Source: Blastomyces gilchristii SLH14081
Lineage: Eukaryota; Ascomycota; Eurotiomycetes; Onygenales; Ajellomycetaceae
Direction: 5' to 3'
DNA: 64,000 nt
Assembly (NCBI RefSeq): GCF_000003855.2
Contig: NW_003101682.1
Coordinates: 1,491,148-1,555,147 of the forward strand
Both the position numbers and the translations under genes were made by a program. Each line of letters opens with the position of its first letter. Positions within the stretch are counted from its first letter, which is position 1. This document shows, piece after piece, positions 48,705 through 62,599 of the stretch. The notes below the pieces were generated by a model. That model saw only the letters and a list, made by a program, of their open reading frames with translations, had not been told where the DNA came from and ran no database searches.

Positions 48705-51079
48705 TCTCTATTTATGAAATAACTTCTTCTTATTTTCACTCTTCAGTATGTCTGTAAGAGTCAAGAAGATTCTTATAAATACAAAGATAAATCATCTATA
48801 GAAATTCACAAAGCTCAGAAAGATCTGAATTTTATAAATATTAGTTAACTCTGATTATAATAGAATAGTCTCAACTTATGAAGATTTCATTTGAATACTA
48901 TCTGTGATGATTATATATTCTAGAAAATTAATCTAATAGACACTGAAGTTGTACTTTATAAGCTTAATATATAGTTCTGTCTCATCTAAAATCTTTAATA
49001 TACTTTATATATACTCAGTGTGTTCTTTCTTCTTTATAAAGTATATTATCATATCATTCAGATATATTATTACAAAGATATTCAGATATATATAAAGTAT
49101 TTTATTAATAAAAGACTGAAATACTGTAGAGATATTAGTTAAATCAAAAGATACTACTAGATATTTAAATAATCTCAGTGCAGTTTTAAAGACAGTCTTT
49201 TATTCATTCTCAGACTATATTTACAGTTATATATATATATTAATCATATTCAGTTGTATAAATATAATAGCTTCTATAAGACAGTTGATCACATTCTCAA
49301 TCAGAGACAGAGAATAGTAACTCTTTATTATCTTGAAATTCAGATTATAGTAGTCTATATATAATCTGAGATCTTCATTCTTCTTCTTTATAAATATCAC
49401 AGAGACTTTTATAAAGATCTGTAAAGATCAGATAAAGTTATTCTTCAGATTCTTCTTTATATAGATCTGCAAGACCTCTGTCTTATAATGAAAGAGTTTA
49501 TAAATTAATTCTCAGAAGAGTTTCTGTTCTTCTATTAAATCTATTATCAGATTCTTCTCACAGTAAGAAGAAAGCTTAGCTGTCTTTACTGAGCTAAATA
49601 TCTCTGTAAGATCTCAGTATTTTTCTGATATCTGAAGCTTAGTTTTCATGACTGTGAAATTCTCAGACATTTATAAAGTTATTATATAGATGAGCTTATC
49701 TTCTCTAATTAACTCTACAGTATTAACTGATTCTGTCTCTGTAAGTAAGTTTATCAATACTGATCAGAAGTATAAACCTGACTCATAGACAGCTATATAT
49801 AAATTGTGTCTTTGAAGTTATACAAGTCTTAAGTATATATTATCTGTGATATTTATAATAATCACAGTTTCTATAAATCTTCTTCAGATTTTCAAGAGAT
49901 CTTGTAATTCAAAGATAACTCTTATAAGTCTCTCAGCTCTCAGATCTGAGTTCTTATACTCTGCTTATTATAAGAGTAGATTCTCAGTTTTTATTATTTA
50001 ACTTATTTACTCTGCAAGCTTTAGAAACACTATAGTGATCTGAGATTCTGAGTTCATTAATACTTTTTATACTTGTAAAGCAGCAGTATCATGATACAGT
50101 CTCTCTTTATAAGTAAGCATTTTCATCAGAGAAGTAACAGATTCAGATATCAGCTTTAAGACTCTTAAGAAGACTGTTGCTGACTCTGTCTATAACTTCT
50201 TAAATTTCTATTTTGATTTGTCTGAACAGTTGATGCAGAGATATTCTGATTTAGAACAGATAAAGCAGAGACTCTTTTTCTTAATCTTTCTATTATATAC
50301 TCTATTTATAAGAGCTTATGAAGCTCTCTCTTTCTACTCAGTAGTTAGATATAAATCTCTCTATATCTTATCATCTTTCTCTGACAAATCTGTTCTCTGT
50401 TATTCTGACTCTTACAGAGCTGATCAGTGATCTGCTCTTCATAGATCTATGACTCTCACAGTGATTTATAAGCAGTGAATAAGAGTTATCAGTTTTTTCA
50501 GAGTCAAGAACTTAAAGTCTTATTTAATAAGCTTATTCTACATGTCTTTATTCAGTCTCTTTATAAATATTATTATTCAGATCTTGTTTCAGAGCTCTGT
50601 TTTCACAGATCTTAATTCATACTATAATTCTATGAAGTACTGTAAGTAGTCTTTATCAGATTTCTTATCTCTTTTTCTAATATTAATGATCACAGCTCAG
50701 ATGTTCTCTGTCTGACTCACAGAGTCTCTTAACTTATTCTCTAGATAGATCTTGAGAACAGATCAGTGAAATCTCTTATAATTATTCTCTAGATAATTCA
50801 GTCAGTTCTTGACTTCAGTGTAGTAGAGATCTGTTATTATATAGATAACAGCTTCTTCATCTTTCATATCACACAGTCAGACTTGTAAGTCAATTTCAAA
50901 TACAAACTTATAAAAGCTTTTATAGATTGTGATTTGATAAGTGACCTTAAGTAGTTACAGCTTAAGAAAGTTTATTTTCAGTTTATAAGTGTCTCTGAAG
51001 ATTATATCTAGAGACTCAGTTTGAGAGTGTTTGCAGATAGTAAGTATTTCTTATAGAAAAATAGCTTGATTCTGTAGAA

Positions 51080-51852
51080 NNNNNNNNNNNNNNNNNNNNN
51101 NNNNNNNNNNNNNNNNNNNNNNNNNNNNNNNNNNNNNNNNNNNNNNNNNNNNNNNNNNNNNNNNNNNNNNNNNNNNNNNNNNNNNNNNNNNNNNNNNNNN
51201 NNNNNNNNNNNNNNNNNNNNNNNNNNNNNNNNNNNNNNNNNNNNNNNNNNNNNNNNNNNNNNNNNNNNNNNNNNNNNNNNNNNNNNNNNNNNNNNNNNNN
51301 NNNNNNNNNNNNNNNNNNNNNNNNNNNNNNNNNNNNNNNNNNNNNNNNNNNNNNNNNNNNNNNNNNNNNNNNNNNNNNNNNNNNNNNNNNNNNNNNNNNN
51401 NNNNNNNNNNNNNNNNNNNNNNNNNNNNNNNNNNNNNNNNNNNNNNNNNNNNNNNNNNNNNNNNNNNNNNNNNNNNNNNNNNNNNNNNNNNNNNNNNNNN
51501 NNNNNNNNNNNNNNNNNNNNNNNNNNNNNNNNNNNNNNNNNNNNNNNNNNNNNNNNNNNNNNNNNNNNNNNNNNNNNNNNNNNNNNNNNNNNNNNNNNNN
51601 NNNNNNNNNNNNNNNNNNNNNNNNNNNNNNNNNNNNNNNNNNNNNNNNNNNNNNNNNNNNNNNNNNNNNNNNNNNNNNNNNNNNNNNNNNNNNNNNNNNN
51701 NNNNNNNNNNNNNNNNNNNNNNNNNNNNNNNNNNNNNNNNNNNNNNNNNNNNNNNNNNNNNNNNNNNNNNNNNNNNNNNNNNNNNNNNNNNNNNNNNNNN
51801 NNNNNNNNNNNNNNNNNNNNNNNNNNNNNNNNNNNNNNNNNNNNNNNNNNNN
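51080..51852. other. Assembly gap (773 N)
   Basis: Runs of N. By comparison with copy C1 the first 510 bases or so should hold the 5' end and LTR of copy C2; the rest should be upstream parts of element D or spacer. Confidence 0.95.
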
Positions 51853-52516
51853 AAGAATCTTGAGAAAAAGATACAGGGAAGATGTTATATAGCAGATAAC
51901 TGAGACTTAAGAATAGTTGAAGAAGTCATTACTCTCACTGGGAGATTAGCAGTAGTATCTATTATTAAAGATAAATGTACACAATATCTCTTTATAGATT
52001 ATAAGAATATCTTTTCAGAAAGAAAAGCAGTAAAGTTTTCTAATATCAAGATATAATATAAGATTTATCTTGAAGATAATATAATAATATTATACAGATC
52101 TCTTTATAACTTATTTATAAAGAAATTGAATATTTCGTATAAATATCTTGAGAAAGTATAGTCAAAGAACTGAATATACTCATTAAAGAGTTCAGCAGAA
52201 GTGTCTATACTCTTTATACTTAAGAAGAACAGTAGATTATATCTATACATAGACTACAGAGACCTTAATAAAATAATAATTAAGAATTACTATTTATTAC
52301 TATTAATTAATAAGATGATTGATTGATTATCTGAAGTAAGAGTATTCATAAAGATTGATATATAAAATATCTATCATAGAATCAGAGTTAACAAAGACAA
52401 CATTGGAAAAACAGCTTTTTATACTAAGTACAGTAATTTTAAATATCTTGTTTTATCTTTTAATCTCTGTAATGCTTCAGCTATCTTTCAGATCTATATA
52501 AATGAGACACTGCAGG

Positions 52517-53022
52517 TAGACTGGCCGCCGGGATCATGAATTTCACATTTGATCTCATTTGGTCTAGTCTCATACATTTCTTGGCGTGAATCATGCTGGG
52601 ACTAATTACTAAAAAAACATGCAAAGTGACTATATATCAGATCTCAAAATGAAATCATAACTTGAAAAAAATGAGAAAGTGATCTCATTTGGTCCCATTT
52701 AGTCTCATTCTTGGCATAAAGTTACTATTTTTAGACATTTTAAGGTTTTTTTTAGACTATTTTTAATTTTTTAAAAAGTAATGCTTTTTGATAATACTCA
52801 AATGAGATTTAAAGTCATTTAAAGCAATAAAAATAATTTAAATTGAGAAGTGGAAATCATGATCTCATTTGAAAAATGTGATAAGAGTAGACAGTAAGTC
52901 TCACTGAGACAGTATGAGACTACTATTTAATGTTAAAACTGTGTAATGAGATCAGTTGAATTGATAATAGAACTATCAAAAATTCTGGTTCTAGTCTCAG
53001 ACACGGTTACACGGTCAGTCTA
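52517..53022 (-). mobile_element. hAT-type MITE, copy 3 (506 bp, mutated)
   Basis: Same orientation as copy 2, inside the reverse transcriptase of element D. Ends TAGACTGGCCG and CGGTCAGTCTA. The 8-bp duplication is ACTGCAGG (52509-52516) against ACTGCAGA (53023-53030); the one mismatch is G-to-A, in keeping with the local mutation bias. Confidence 0.88.
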
Positions 53023-54306
53023 ACTGCAGAGCCTTGTCAATATCTTCTATATAGTATACTGAAACAATATTTTAATCTTCTTAAAAATGAAGAAAGAATA
53101 TGATATTCATATTCAAGAAGTGTTAAGTCACTTAAGACAGTATTAACTCTATATAAATACTGAAAAATACTCATTCTACATACAGAAGATTGATTTCTTA
53201 AATTATATTATTAAGATGAACAGCATTTCAATAAATAGAAGCTGAGTCTCTGTTATTGAGAACTGACTGATACTGCAGATATACTGTGAGATACAGATAT
53301 TTCTAGAATTTGTAAATTTCTATAGACAATTTATCTATATATATTCATAGATTACTGTCTCTCTTACAGATCTGTTAAAGAAAAGTGTGAAAGACAGAAA
53401 AATAGAACTGTTTACTCTCACTTAAGACATTATACAGATATTTACAGAATTAAAACAAGCTTTTACAGATATTATAATACTGAATCACTTTAATCTCAAC
53501 TTACTCAGTCAATGTAAGATTAATACATCTGAGAATGAAATCTATGAAATCTTTTCACAGTTAACACTGAAGATCTTTCAATATTAAAAGAATTAGAGAA
53601 TAATAAATTCTAAGAATATAGACAATAAAATGTCTGTGAGAGAAGACTTTTTCATGAAATCTATAAAATACTGTAAATGAAGATCAGTGATCTTCTTCTT
53701 TAAGAAGTTATCACTCATACAGAGAAGATATAATACTTATAATCAAGAGATATTAGTAATTATTGAATTCTTTAAGATCTGATGATATTATCTTCAGAGT
53801 AGTAAGTACTCAGTGTAAATTCTCACTGATTATATAAATCTACATTACTTCTTAATAATAAAGAGCTTGACAGAATATCAAGTTAGATGAGCAGAGCTGC
53901 TTTCAGAGTATGATTTCTATATCTGATACTGTTCAGATCAGCTTAACTCTGCTAATATACTATCTAAGTAGTCTGATTATAATATCATTGATGAGAAGAG
54001 AAATTCTATAAAAGAATCTCTGCTATTACTGCAGAAGAAGCTGACTGTAGAAGATTAAAATTCTCTAAAGCTTGAGCATAGTGCTAGTAAGATAGCTGCA
54101 CAACTCAGTATAGAAGATGAAAGAAAACTCAGATTCTTACAGAGAATTAATACTGAAGATCATAAGCTTCTTATATTATATCTTACTATCATTGAATTAA
54201 TAAAGAATGAAATAGTCTATAATCTTTCAATCTGACTACTTTTGAAATTTATTGATAAATTACAGAAGAGAAATGTCTCTACTGCAGCTTGAATTCAGAA
54301 GTTAAA

Positions 54307-54531
54307 TCAAATGGTTTCAAAGTATCAGAAGGTGTTGAAATACTGTAATTTGTAAACAGTTTTTATATTCTGAGCTGAAATTTTCTGATTTTGCATATCT
54401 GAAATTGATAAATGTATAATAGTTGACTCTATAGATATAGGAAAAACTCTGAAATCTAAAGGTTCTCAGATAGATGTCATAGTCTCTGACTGCATATATC
54501 TATAATTGAAGAATAATAATAATAATAATAA
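54307..54531 (+). mobile_element. 5'-truncated LINE insertion (225 bp)
   Basis: The last 225 bases of the LINE, ending in AAT units, interrupt element D. An 11-12 bp duplication, TCAGAAGTTAAA, flanks it at 54295-54306 and 54532-54543; the first T is ambiguous with the tail. This is a standard product of target-primed reverse transcription. Confidence 0.9.
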
Positions 54532-55700
54532 TCAGAAGTTAAAGAAGAAAGAATTCAGTTTGAACGTGAAAGAGATAGACTCTGAGTGAGATAATACTGC
54601 TAAGAAATTAAGTCACTGATAACTAGAAGAATGTGAACTTCTACTACTGAATGATTCAGTCTTTATCTCTTATAGCAGAGTGATGTATCAGAAGTTATTA
54701 AGAATTCATTATAATAATTCTTATACAGAGCACTTCAGATTAGAGAAGACTGAGAAGCTTCTAAAATATAAATATATTTGAAACAAGCTCTGAGCAGATG
54801 TTAAAGAGTATATTAAAACTTACAATATCTGTCAAAGAATAAAGATTCTGTGATATAAGTAATATAATGAGTTGATGTCACTGCCTGTTTGAAAGAGCTT
54901 ATAATAGAATCTATTAATGAATTTCATAGTTAATCTGTCAAAGTTAATCTGTCAAAGTTAATAAGAGTTAAAGAATATAACTCAATTTTAATTATTATTA
55001 ACTGCTTTATAAAGATGACTAAATATATTTCTACTTATAAAAAGGTTAAAGCCTCTGAATTAACTGATCTGTTTTTAAATATCATCATTTATAATTATAG
55101 TGCTCTGAAGTTATTAATAACAGATTAAGAATTCCTCTTCATCAGTAAATACTGATCAGTCTTTTACTATTATCTTATAATAAGATGTCTTCTCAGTATC
55201 ACATTTCATCTGCAGACAGATAATCAGACTGAATATCAGAATCAGATATTGAAACAGTATCTTTGAGTATTCTATTTATATTATCAGAATGATTGATCTA
55301 AACATCTTCTGACTGCTGAATTCATGTATAACAATGTAAAGAATGCAATCTTAAAGATATCTTCTTTCTATACTTGTTATAAATATAAGTCTTCATTACT
55401 CAGTGATGTCACAGATGATATTTTAAAGAAGAGAATAGACAGTCAGAATGTTGAACAGATATAGAGAACAGAGTATCTCTCAGTATCAGAAGTAAAAGTG
55501 AGATTAGAACTTTTAAATAAAATTTATAAGAAGATGATGAAAAGCATTCACTGCACTCAGAAGTGATAGATGAAATACTATAATTGAAAATATCTTTCAA
55601 TGAAGTTCTTGATAGAGAATTAAATACTACTTTCAGCAAAGAATATCAAGATAATAAAACTGTGTAAAAAGTTCAGTAAGTAGTGACTAGAATCTTTTCT

Positions 55701-57834
55701 AATAATAAGAGTGATGAGTAAGCAGATATATAAGTTGAAATTACTCTCAGAATTGAAATCAATTCATTCTGTTTTTCACATTTTCTATTTAAAGCTCTAT
55801 AAGCAATGCTCTGAGACAGAGCTGTCTTAATCAGATAACATTGAGATTAAGAGTGATACTGAATATCTTATGAAGAAAATATTGAATAAGTAAATACATT
55901 ATAACAATCTTCAATACCTTGTAAAATAAGAAGATTATTCATTGTCAGAGAATTCATGAAAACTGCTTAAGTATTTGAAAAATACTGAGAAAGAGATTGT
56001 AAGCTATGAGACAGCTAGTAGAGACTGTTCTGTTACATATCAAAGACATTGAGTAAGAAATGCTGCTTAAGACTTCTTATTTTTTCTCAAAGAATTTTTT
56101 TAGAGATAATCTCATGATAATGAATCAGTGTCTTATGAACTCTGTAGCACTCTTCTTCTATTTTCTCTCAAAAAGTTTTTAAAAGTTTAATAAGACTATA
56201 CAAGTATAAAATTCCTAAAGCAGTTAAGAGAAAGAGATAATTGAAACTAATAAGATTAATATTATCAATTCACAGACTCCTGCTATTCTAATAGAGCTGC
56301 AGTCTGCTGAAAAAGTAAAAAGAGAATCAGAGCCTACTTATCAATAATTATATTCTCATCAAACTTATTCTTCACTGTTGAAGTCTTCAGTATTGACATC
56401 TTTGTCTGCTGAGAAGTTAATACTGCAGTATTATAAAAGAGTATAAGAGATGTATGAAGTTATTAACTTATCAATTTATAAAGTGTCTCAGTCATCTGCT
56501 TCAATTGAAGTGAGATTCTCTTTAATCAGTGATTAATCTTTATAGTACTTTTAATAACAGTACTGACTAATTTCTTCTTGAGATCAGTCATTCTGAGATG
56601 TTTTTTCATCTTAAAGACTCATATCTTTATCTTCTTTTACAGATAAGCAAGAGAAATCTTCTCAGTCTTGACAGAATCTGTCAATACTTGATACTCTGAG
56701 ATTCTTACTCTGTACTGCTTGAATATCTGAGCTTCTTATCAGAACTGATATAATGTCTTGTTGTAGAGTAGATAATACTTATAGAGAGACAGAAGTTGTT
56801 GTTACAGATATAATGAAAATGATGAGAGTGAGAGAAGAGACAGATGTTTAAAATCTCTTCTTTCTTCAGCTGTTTAGTGTAGTACAGATAAGTGACAGTA
56901 CTGATCAGAGACTGTATCAGAGCCTTCTCACAGAGAGAAGACAAAGAAACTGCAGAACTCTGCAGACTTAACTCAGTAGCATTCTGAGCAGAACTCAGAT
57001 ATATCATGAGAGAGAAACTACAGATTGAGCTTCTCAGAGCTGCTGTTTCTGAAATTAAGCTCTCTCTGAGATTCTCTCTGAATAATTATATGAAGTCATA
57101 TATTACTGTGTTGATTGAGAGAGAGATCAGTATTATAACAGTGATGAAAAGAGCAGAGAATGAACTGAATGCAGATAAGCTAACTGGCAGAAGAAATAAC
57201 ATCTCACTACAAGGCACAGTGACTATCATCACAGCTGTAAGAGAAGCAGAAGAAGAAGAAGAAGATGTAATAATAAGAGCAGTACTTCTGCAGTTCATCA
57301 ATACTGTCATCTCTGCCTTCAACTAAGCTTTCTTAGCAGTTATGAAGACTGCAGCTGCATCATGAAGACATTTAATCACTAAAAAGTGTCAGAATAAGTC
57401 TCTTATTATCTTTCAAGAATGATACTCCCATGCACTCACTATTACAAATTGAGAGAGAGAAGAAAAATTATGTCATAGAGAGAAAAGAATCTTTTCAAAA
57501 AATTCTATCACTACTGTTAACTTTACTTCTAAAACATATTACTTTTGCAGAGAATTTTATATATAGAACAGAATATAATAAAGGATCTATAAGTCACTTA
57601 TTAACTACATTTTTCACATTTTAAATTAATATATAAGAAACTCACTTATTATATGATTGATTTGAACAGAGATGAGAAAAGAAGATCTACACAGTCAGCA
57701 GAAAAACTCATCTATTTCTTTGTATCATATGCAGTATATATGCTGTTAATTGATTGATAACTGTTGCTATACAATAAAGATAACTTCTAATCTGATAATC
57801 TTAAGAGTATTAAAACTATACTCTTAAAGAAGAG
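55701..57834. other. AT-rich relic sequence, unassigned
   Basis: Open frames at 56705-57007 (minus), 57006-57326 and 57430-57624 (plus) show no family resemblance and have the Ser/Ile/Lys bias of AT-rich DNA. It may include the 3' end of element D or another element. I see no LTR ends. Confidence 0.4.
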
Positions 57835-58004
57835 AGTATTATCATACTTCTAACTGTATTAAGACTTTATTACAGTTTCACACAGCTCATTACTTTCACA
57901 TAAATGATTTCATTCATTCTGCAGACTGTTCAAACTGGTTTTCAATCACTCTATGACATCATTCAGATATATCATAGAAAGATCTGATTGATAAATATGA
58001 GAAC
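57835..58004. repeat. Dispersed repeat, mutated copy
   Basis: Same-orientation relative of 30187-30356, with CC, GG and CG converted. Its right edge meets the AAT tail of the minus-strand LINE directly. Confidence 0.7.
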
Positions 58005-58378
58005 TTATTATTATTATTATTATTCTTCAATTATAGATGTATGCAGTTAGAGACTATGACATCTACCTGAGAACTTTTAGTTCTCAGGGTTTTTTCTATA
58101 TCTGTAAAGTTAACTATTATACATTCATCAATTTCAGATATGCAAAATCAGAAAATTTCAGCTCAGAATACAAAAACTGTTTACAAATTACAGTGTTTTA
58201 ACATCATCTTATACTTTGAAACCATTTGACAATATCATGACAAAGGAAAAGAGAACACAGTCTTAAAGATAGACACATTAAATAGATAGACAGAAAGAAT
58301 TTGAAAGAAAAAGATAAAATAAAGAAAAACTGTAACAAAACAAATTATTAAAAGATAGTATATAGCTGTTTTAACAGA

Positions 58379-61300
58379 CTATATCTGGTTGATTTCCTCC
58401 TCTTCATATTCAGATAATTCTGAATTTAGTCATTTTCTTATAGCTGCTTGAGTTTCTGATAGAAAGTCTATTAAGTATTTAATTCCTGTCTCAGTTGAGA
58501 ATAAGAATCTCATATTTAATTGATTTAGATTATACTTCTCTTTCAATCTGGCTCTGAGACTATTGTGTAATGCACAGTACATTACAATATGCTCAGGATT
58601 CTCATTTGTATTGAAGAATGAGCATTCTATTGAGTCAAATCTATCATCAAATCTTTGTATATAAGATTTGAAATAGTCATGTCCTAGTTTCAGCTGTATT
58701 ATAGATGAGAATATTTTCTTTTTATATTTAATTGAACAAGATTTCCACTGGGGTTTTGTTTCAAATCTTGAATAATGTATACTCTTCTTTTGTTTCTGCC
58801 AGCTTTCATTTCACTTGTCTAAACAAGATTCTTTTATTTTTCTCTTTATAAAAGATCAGGACATAATTTTTTGAATAGATCTGCTTAATTCTGCACCCTT
58901 TTTTGCAGCTGAATCAGCCAATTCATTGTCATGAATATTCATATGAGCAGGAACTCAGTGCAGATAAATTATCAGCTTTGATGTTCTTCTCTTTTGAATT
59001 TTCAAAACAGAGTTTAAGATCAGTTCAAGATTCATTTGATCATTATAAATCTGACTATTTCTAAGTCTTTTTAAAGTAGCTTGACTATCAGAGAATATTC
59101 ATGTCTCTTTCAAACAATTTTCTCTTTTATGAGATTTTATTTCAATGAGCTTGAAAGCTTTCACTATTGCAAATAGTTCAGCATCAAAGACTTCATATTC
59201 AGAGCCTAGATTCCAGAAATCTGAGATAAAATTGATATTATCTTTAGTATAAGCAATGTCTGTGTCTAATCTATTCAAGTTCTCATTTTTTGAGTCATCT
59301 GAATAAATCAGAATAGAGTCTTTTATATTGATTGTAGAAATTCTCTTTAAATGCTGTTCATATTCTTTCTCTTTTAATAGTTCACTTATTTATAAGTCTA
59401 TAAGAGATTCAAGTCTTTCTCTCCAGAGAGATAACTTCTCATGATCAACTTTTTCAATATTTAAAGAAGAAAATTAATTTTTAATCAGAGAGCATAGTCT
59501 GTACAGTTGAGAAGGCATTTTCTTTGAAGAATTATTTTCATTTCAATCAAGAAATCTATTTTAATTCAGTTCATTTCCAGAGTTAATTGATGAAAATGAA
59601 GAAGAGACTCTTTCTCTGATTATATAATTTAAGCTCATCTTTACAACTCTCAGAGCATAGTTTATACAGGCCTTTTCAAATCTAATAGCAGGAGAAGGAA
59701 TTAAAGCTTCAATTTTCATTACTTTAATAGAAGATGATTTGAATGCTCTCAGAATTCTTCTCAAGACTCTGTTTTGCAGACTTTGAAAGAGTTCAGTGAA
59801 ATTCTCTTGATTATTTTATCAAACTTGAACTTCATAATCAGCTACTGATGTAATACAGGTTATATATAACTGTCTCATAGCCTGAAAGAATAGATCTCTC
59901 TCTGTATTTGATAGTCTGATTATGTTGTTCAATAGTCTTTCTGCCTTGACAGTTCTTTGTTGAATGTGATATTTAAAATTCAACTTGGAGTTTAATCATA
60001 CTTCTAATTATTTGATATTTACACTGGATTTAATCTCTCTATTTAAAAGAGTTAGAGATAGTTCTTTCTCATTGAATCTAGAAAAGAAATGAATTAACTC
60101 AGTTTTATTCATATTAAATTGAATTTGATTGATATCTGCTCTAACAAAGATTTTCTTTGCAGCTTCTTCAATTACTTTCAAATTCTCTTTAATAGTTTTT
60201 GAGCTGTAGACTAGATCAATATCATTCATATAACTCAGAGATCACACTATTCTCATATTTCTATTTTTGAATAGATATGCAGTGTATATTGCAAATAAAA
60301 TGAGTGAGATTGAAGATCTCTGTGATACTTCTATTTTTATCTCAGTCTTGTCTTATTTTATTTCATCAAAGAAGAGTTGTATACTTCTTTTAGATATAAA
60401 ACAGTTAACTTATTTTATTAGAGAAAGTGACAGTTTTAATATCTTCAATATCTGAATTAACTTTGACTTTGAAATATAATCAAATGCTTCTTTTATATCA
60501 ATAAAAACTGCAGTTGAGACTAGACTCTCATGCTTTGCTATTTGAATATCATGAATAACTGAGAGAACAGTGTCAATTGCAGAACACTGTTTTCTATCTC
60601 TTATTTATTCACTGAATAAAAGAGAATCATCTATAGAGCTTATAAAAGATAGTTGAGTAGCTATTATCTTTTCTAAAATCTTTCCTAGACAGTTCAATAG
60701 AGATATTACTCTATATGACTTAGGAATTGAAGTTTTTCTATTAGGTTTTGCAAGAATCACTTCAGTGGCTTCTCTTCAGCATTCAGAATGATATTCATTT
60801 TTCAAGAGATTGAAAAAGAGCTCAAAATATTCATTCTTTAAGTAGGAATATGTATTTTAAATAATCAAGTGATTAATTGAATCAGGATCTGCAGCAGTTT
60901 TAACAGAACTTGAGAAGATAGCTGACTCTAATTCATCTTGTGTAAGATCAGGCCATTCTCAGTCATTTTCATCAATGTAATTGAGAAGTGATATATTCTC
61001 TTTCTCTGAATCTGAATCTGAATCTGGTGAGTTCTGAAAGAGAATTCTCATAAAAGCTTTACATTTTTTTCTGAAAAGAGTTTGCTGTATATGATTCATT
61101 CTGAAACTCATATTCTAAGACTGGAAGTTTTGCTACACTTCTTGTTTTAGTATAGTTAAAAGCTTTAAAAACTTCCTTCTCTTATGCTTTTTCAAGAAAT
61201 TTATTCCAGCAGTCTGTTTTAGCTCTTTTAATATCTGAAAAATATTCATTTCTGACAGCTTTGAACTCTTTATCAGATATTACATCATTCTTTCAATCTC

Positions 61301-62330
61301 TTCTAGTAGTAGCTAATTCTTTTCTTTTAGATGAGATATTCTCATTTCATCAAGGTTTTGAATACTCAGAAGATTTTCTCTTTGAAATATTATCTCTAAC
61401 ACTTGTTAGAATAGTAGATGTAATAAGCTTCACTCTATTCTCAAGCATTTCATTTGAGATATCTTGACCAGAATTTCAATGTAGCTTATTCTGTCTTTCA
61501 GATTTTAATAGTTTTATACTTTCTTCAACTGCTTTTCAATCAGCTTTTTCAAAGTTATACTGATTAGAGAGAAGAGGATTTTCACTCATTTGTTTTTCAC
61601 TCAGTTCAATATTAAATTGAATAATCTCATGATCTGATTCTGATGTCTCATTTGAATTAATAAATCAGTTTACAAGTCTTCTTTTCATTAGATTTTGTGA
61701 TATGAAGGTTAGATCTATAATAGACTTCTGTTTCATGCCTTTTCTAAAGAATGTTTATTAATCAGACTTATTAACCAAATCTATTAAATGCTCAAAGATC
61801 TATTCAATCAGATTATCAGCTCTCACTGCTCTCTTGCATTCTGAATTTCATCAGAAATGATGTGCATTGAAGTCTCCTACAATTATAGAGTTTCTTGATG
61901 AAGTAATGTTCAGAAATTCTCTATCAATTGTTCAGATATTGTTATTTTTCTTCAATAACTTTTCATTATAGATATTTATGAGCTGTATAGTATCAAACTC
62001 ATCTTCTTTATCTATAATGTCATTCACCAGAATATCAGGGTCAGACATGATATCAAATCTTAGATTAAATTGATATCTTGATCTCTTTCTTTCATAGATC
62101 ACTACTCTTGACTTTATCTCAGACTTTTGAGGTAAAAAGCAGTAGTAGCTTGAATGAGAAATGACATATTTTTGCTCAGCATCAAAATTCAGCTTCTGAA
62201 GCAGTATAAAATTAACTTTTTATTCAAATGCAATTTGAAGACAAGAATAAATATAATTTGAGTTTCTATTCACATTATTTTAAATAAATGTGATTTTTGA
62301 AGAGTTTTTAAACTTTTTTTATTGTTTTTA
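58379..62330 (-). pseudogene. LINE ORF2: endonuclease, reverse transcriptase, RNase H, zinc cluster (decayed)
   Basis: Translation of the minus strand, interrupted by stops, shows in order: an exonuclease/endonuclease/phosphatase-type endonuclease with GDFNAHH near 61860-61877; reverse transcriptase with YMNDIDLVYSS at about 60232-60200, where the catalytic YMDD has its first Asp changed to Asn; RNase H with HDNELADSAAKKGAE near 58915-58880; and the C-terminal Cys-His cluster matching 17-502. This order is that of Tad1/I-group LINEs. Stops, many of them TGA at expected Trp positions, and the altered catalytic Asp make it inactive. The upper boundary is approximate. Confidence 0.82.
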
Positions 62331-62599
62331 TTGTATATTCATACTAAAAGAGAGTAGAGTAGAATCTAATCACTATCATCAGATAGTAGATTATAACTGT
62401 TCTGAAAAGTAGGAATCTCAACTGCTTGCATTATATCTAGTTTATTATCAGAGTCATTTCTCAATTCTCTAATCTTAACAGAAGTTTGAGAATTCAAATT
62501 CTGTTTACATTTAGCTGGAGAATTGAAGTTTAAAGACTTAGATAGTTGAGAGTTTCTTCTTTTTGAGCTTATAGTTGTGAGTTTACTGGCTTGACTATT

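Larger units (their letters stand above)
43944..51079 (-). mobile_element. Ty3/Gypsy LTR retrotransposon, family C copy 2 (runs into the gap)
   Basis: Minus-strand Gypsy colinear with copy C1 (45875-51079 matches 900-6621, without the MITE). Its 3' LTR is 43944-44201 (258 bp). The 5' LTR should fall about 250-510 bases past 51079 and is hidden by Ns. RNase H remnant at 48704-48522, integrase remnants near 47280-47480. A SINE interrupts it at 44453-44826. Heavily mutated throughout, somewhat more than C1. Confidence 0.85.
51853..55700 (+). mobile_element. Ty3/Gypsy relic, element D
   Basis: Plus-strand pol remnant distinct from families A/B and C. Reverse transcriptase at about 52200-52510 (LYLYIDYRDLNKIIIKN), then RNase H-like sequence to about 54100, an integrase zinc-binding region at about 54707-54840 (HYNNSYTEHF with a later CQR, the HHCC pattern) and integrase core to about 55400. 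It is split by a MITE (52517-53022) and a LINE tail (54307-54531). LTRs were not found: the left end is in or beyond the gap and the right end is unclear. The right boundary given is approximate. Confidence 0.72.

Noticed and set aside
57006..57326. A 106-codon open frame in the AT-rich block
   Set aside because: No recognisable motif; an antisense frame covers most of it and the composition is that of AT-rich relic DNA.
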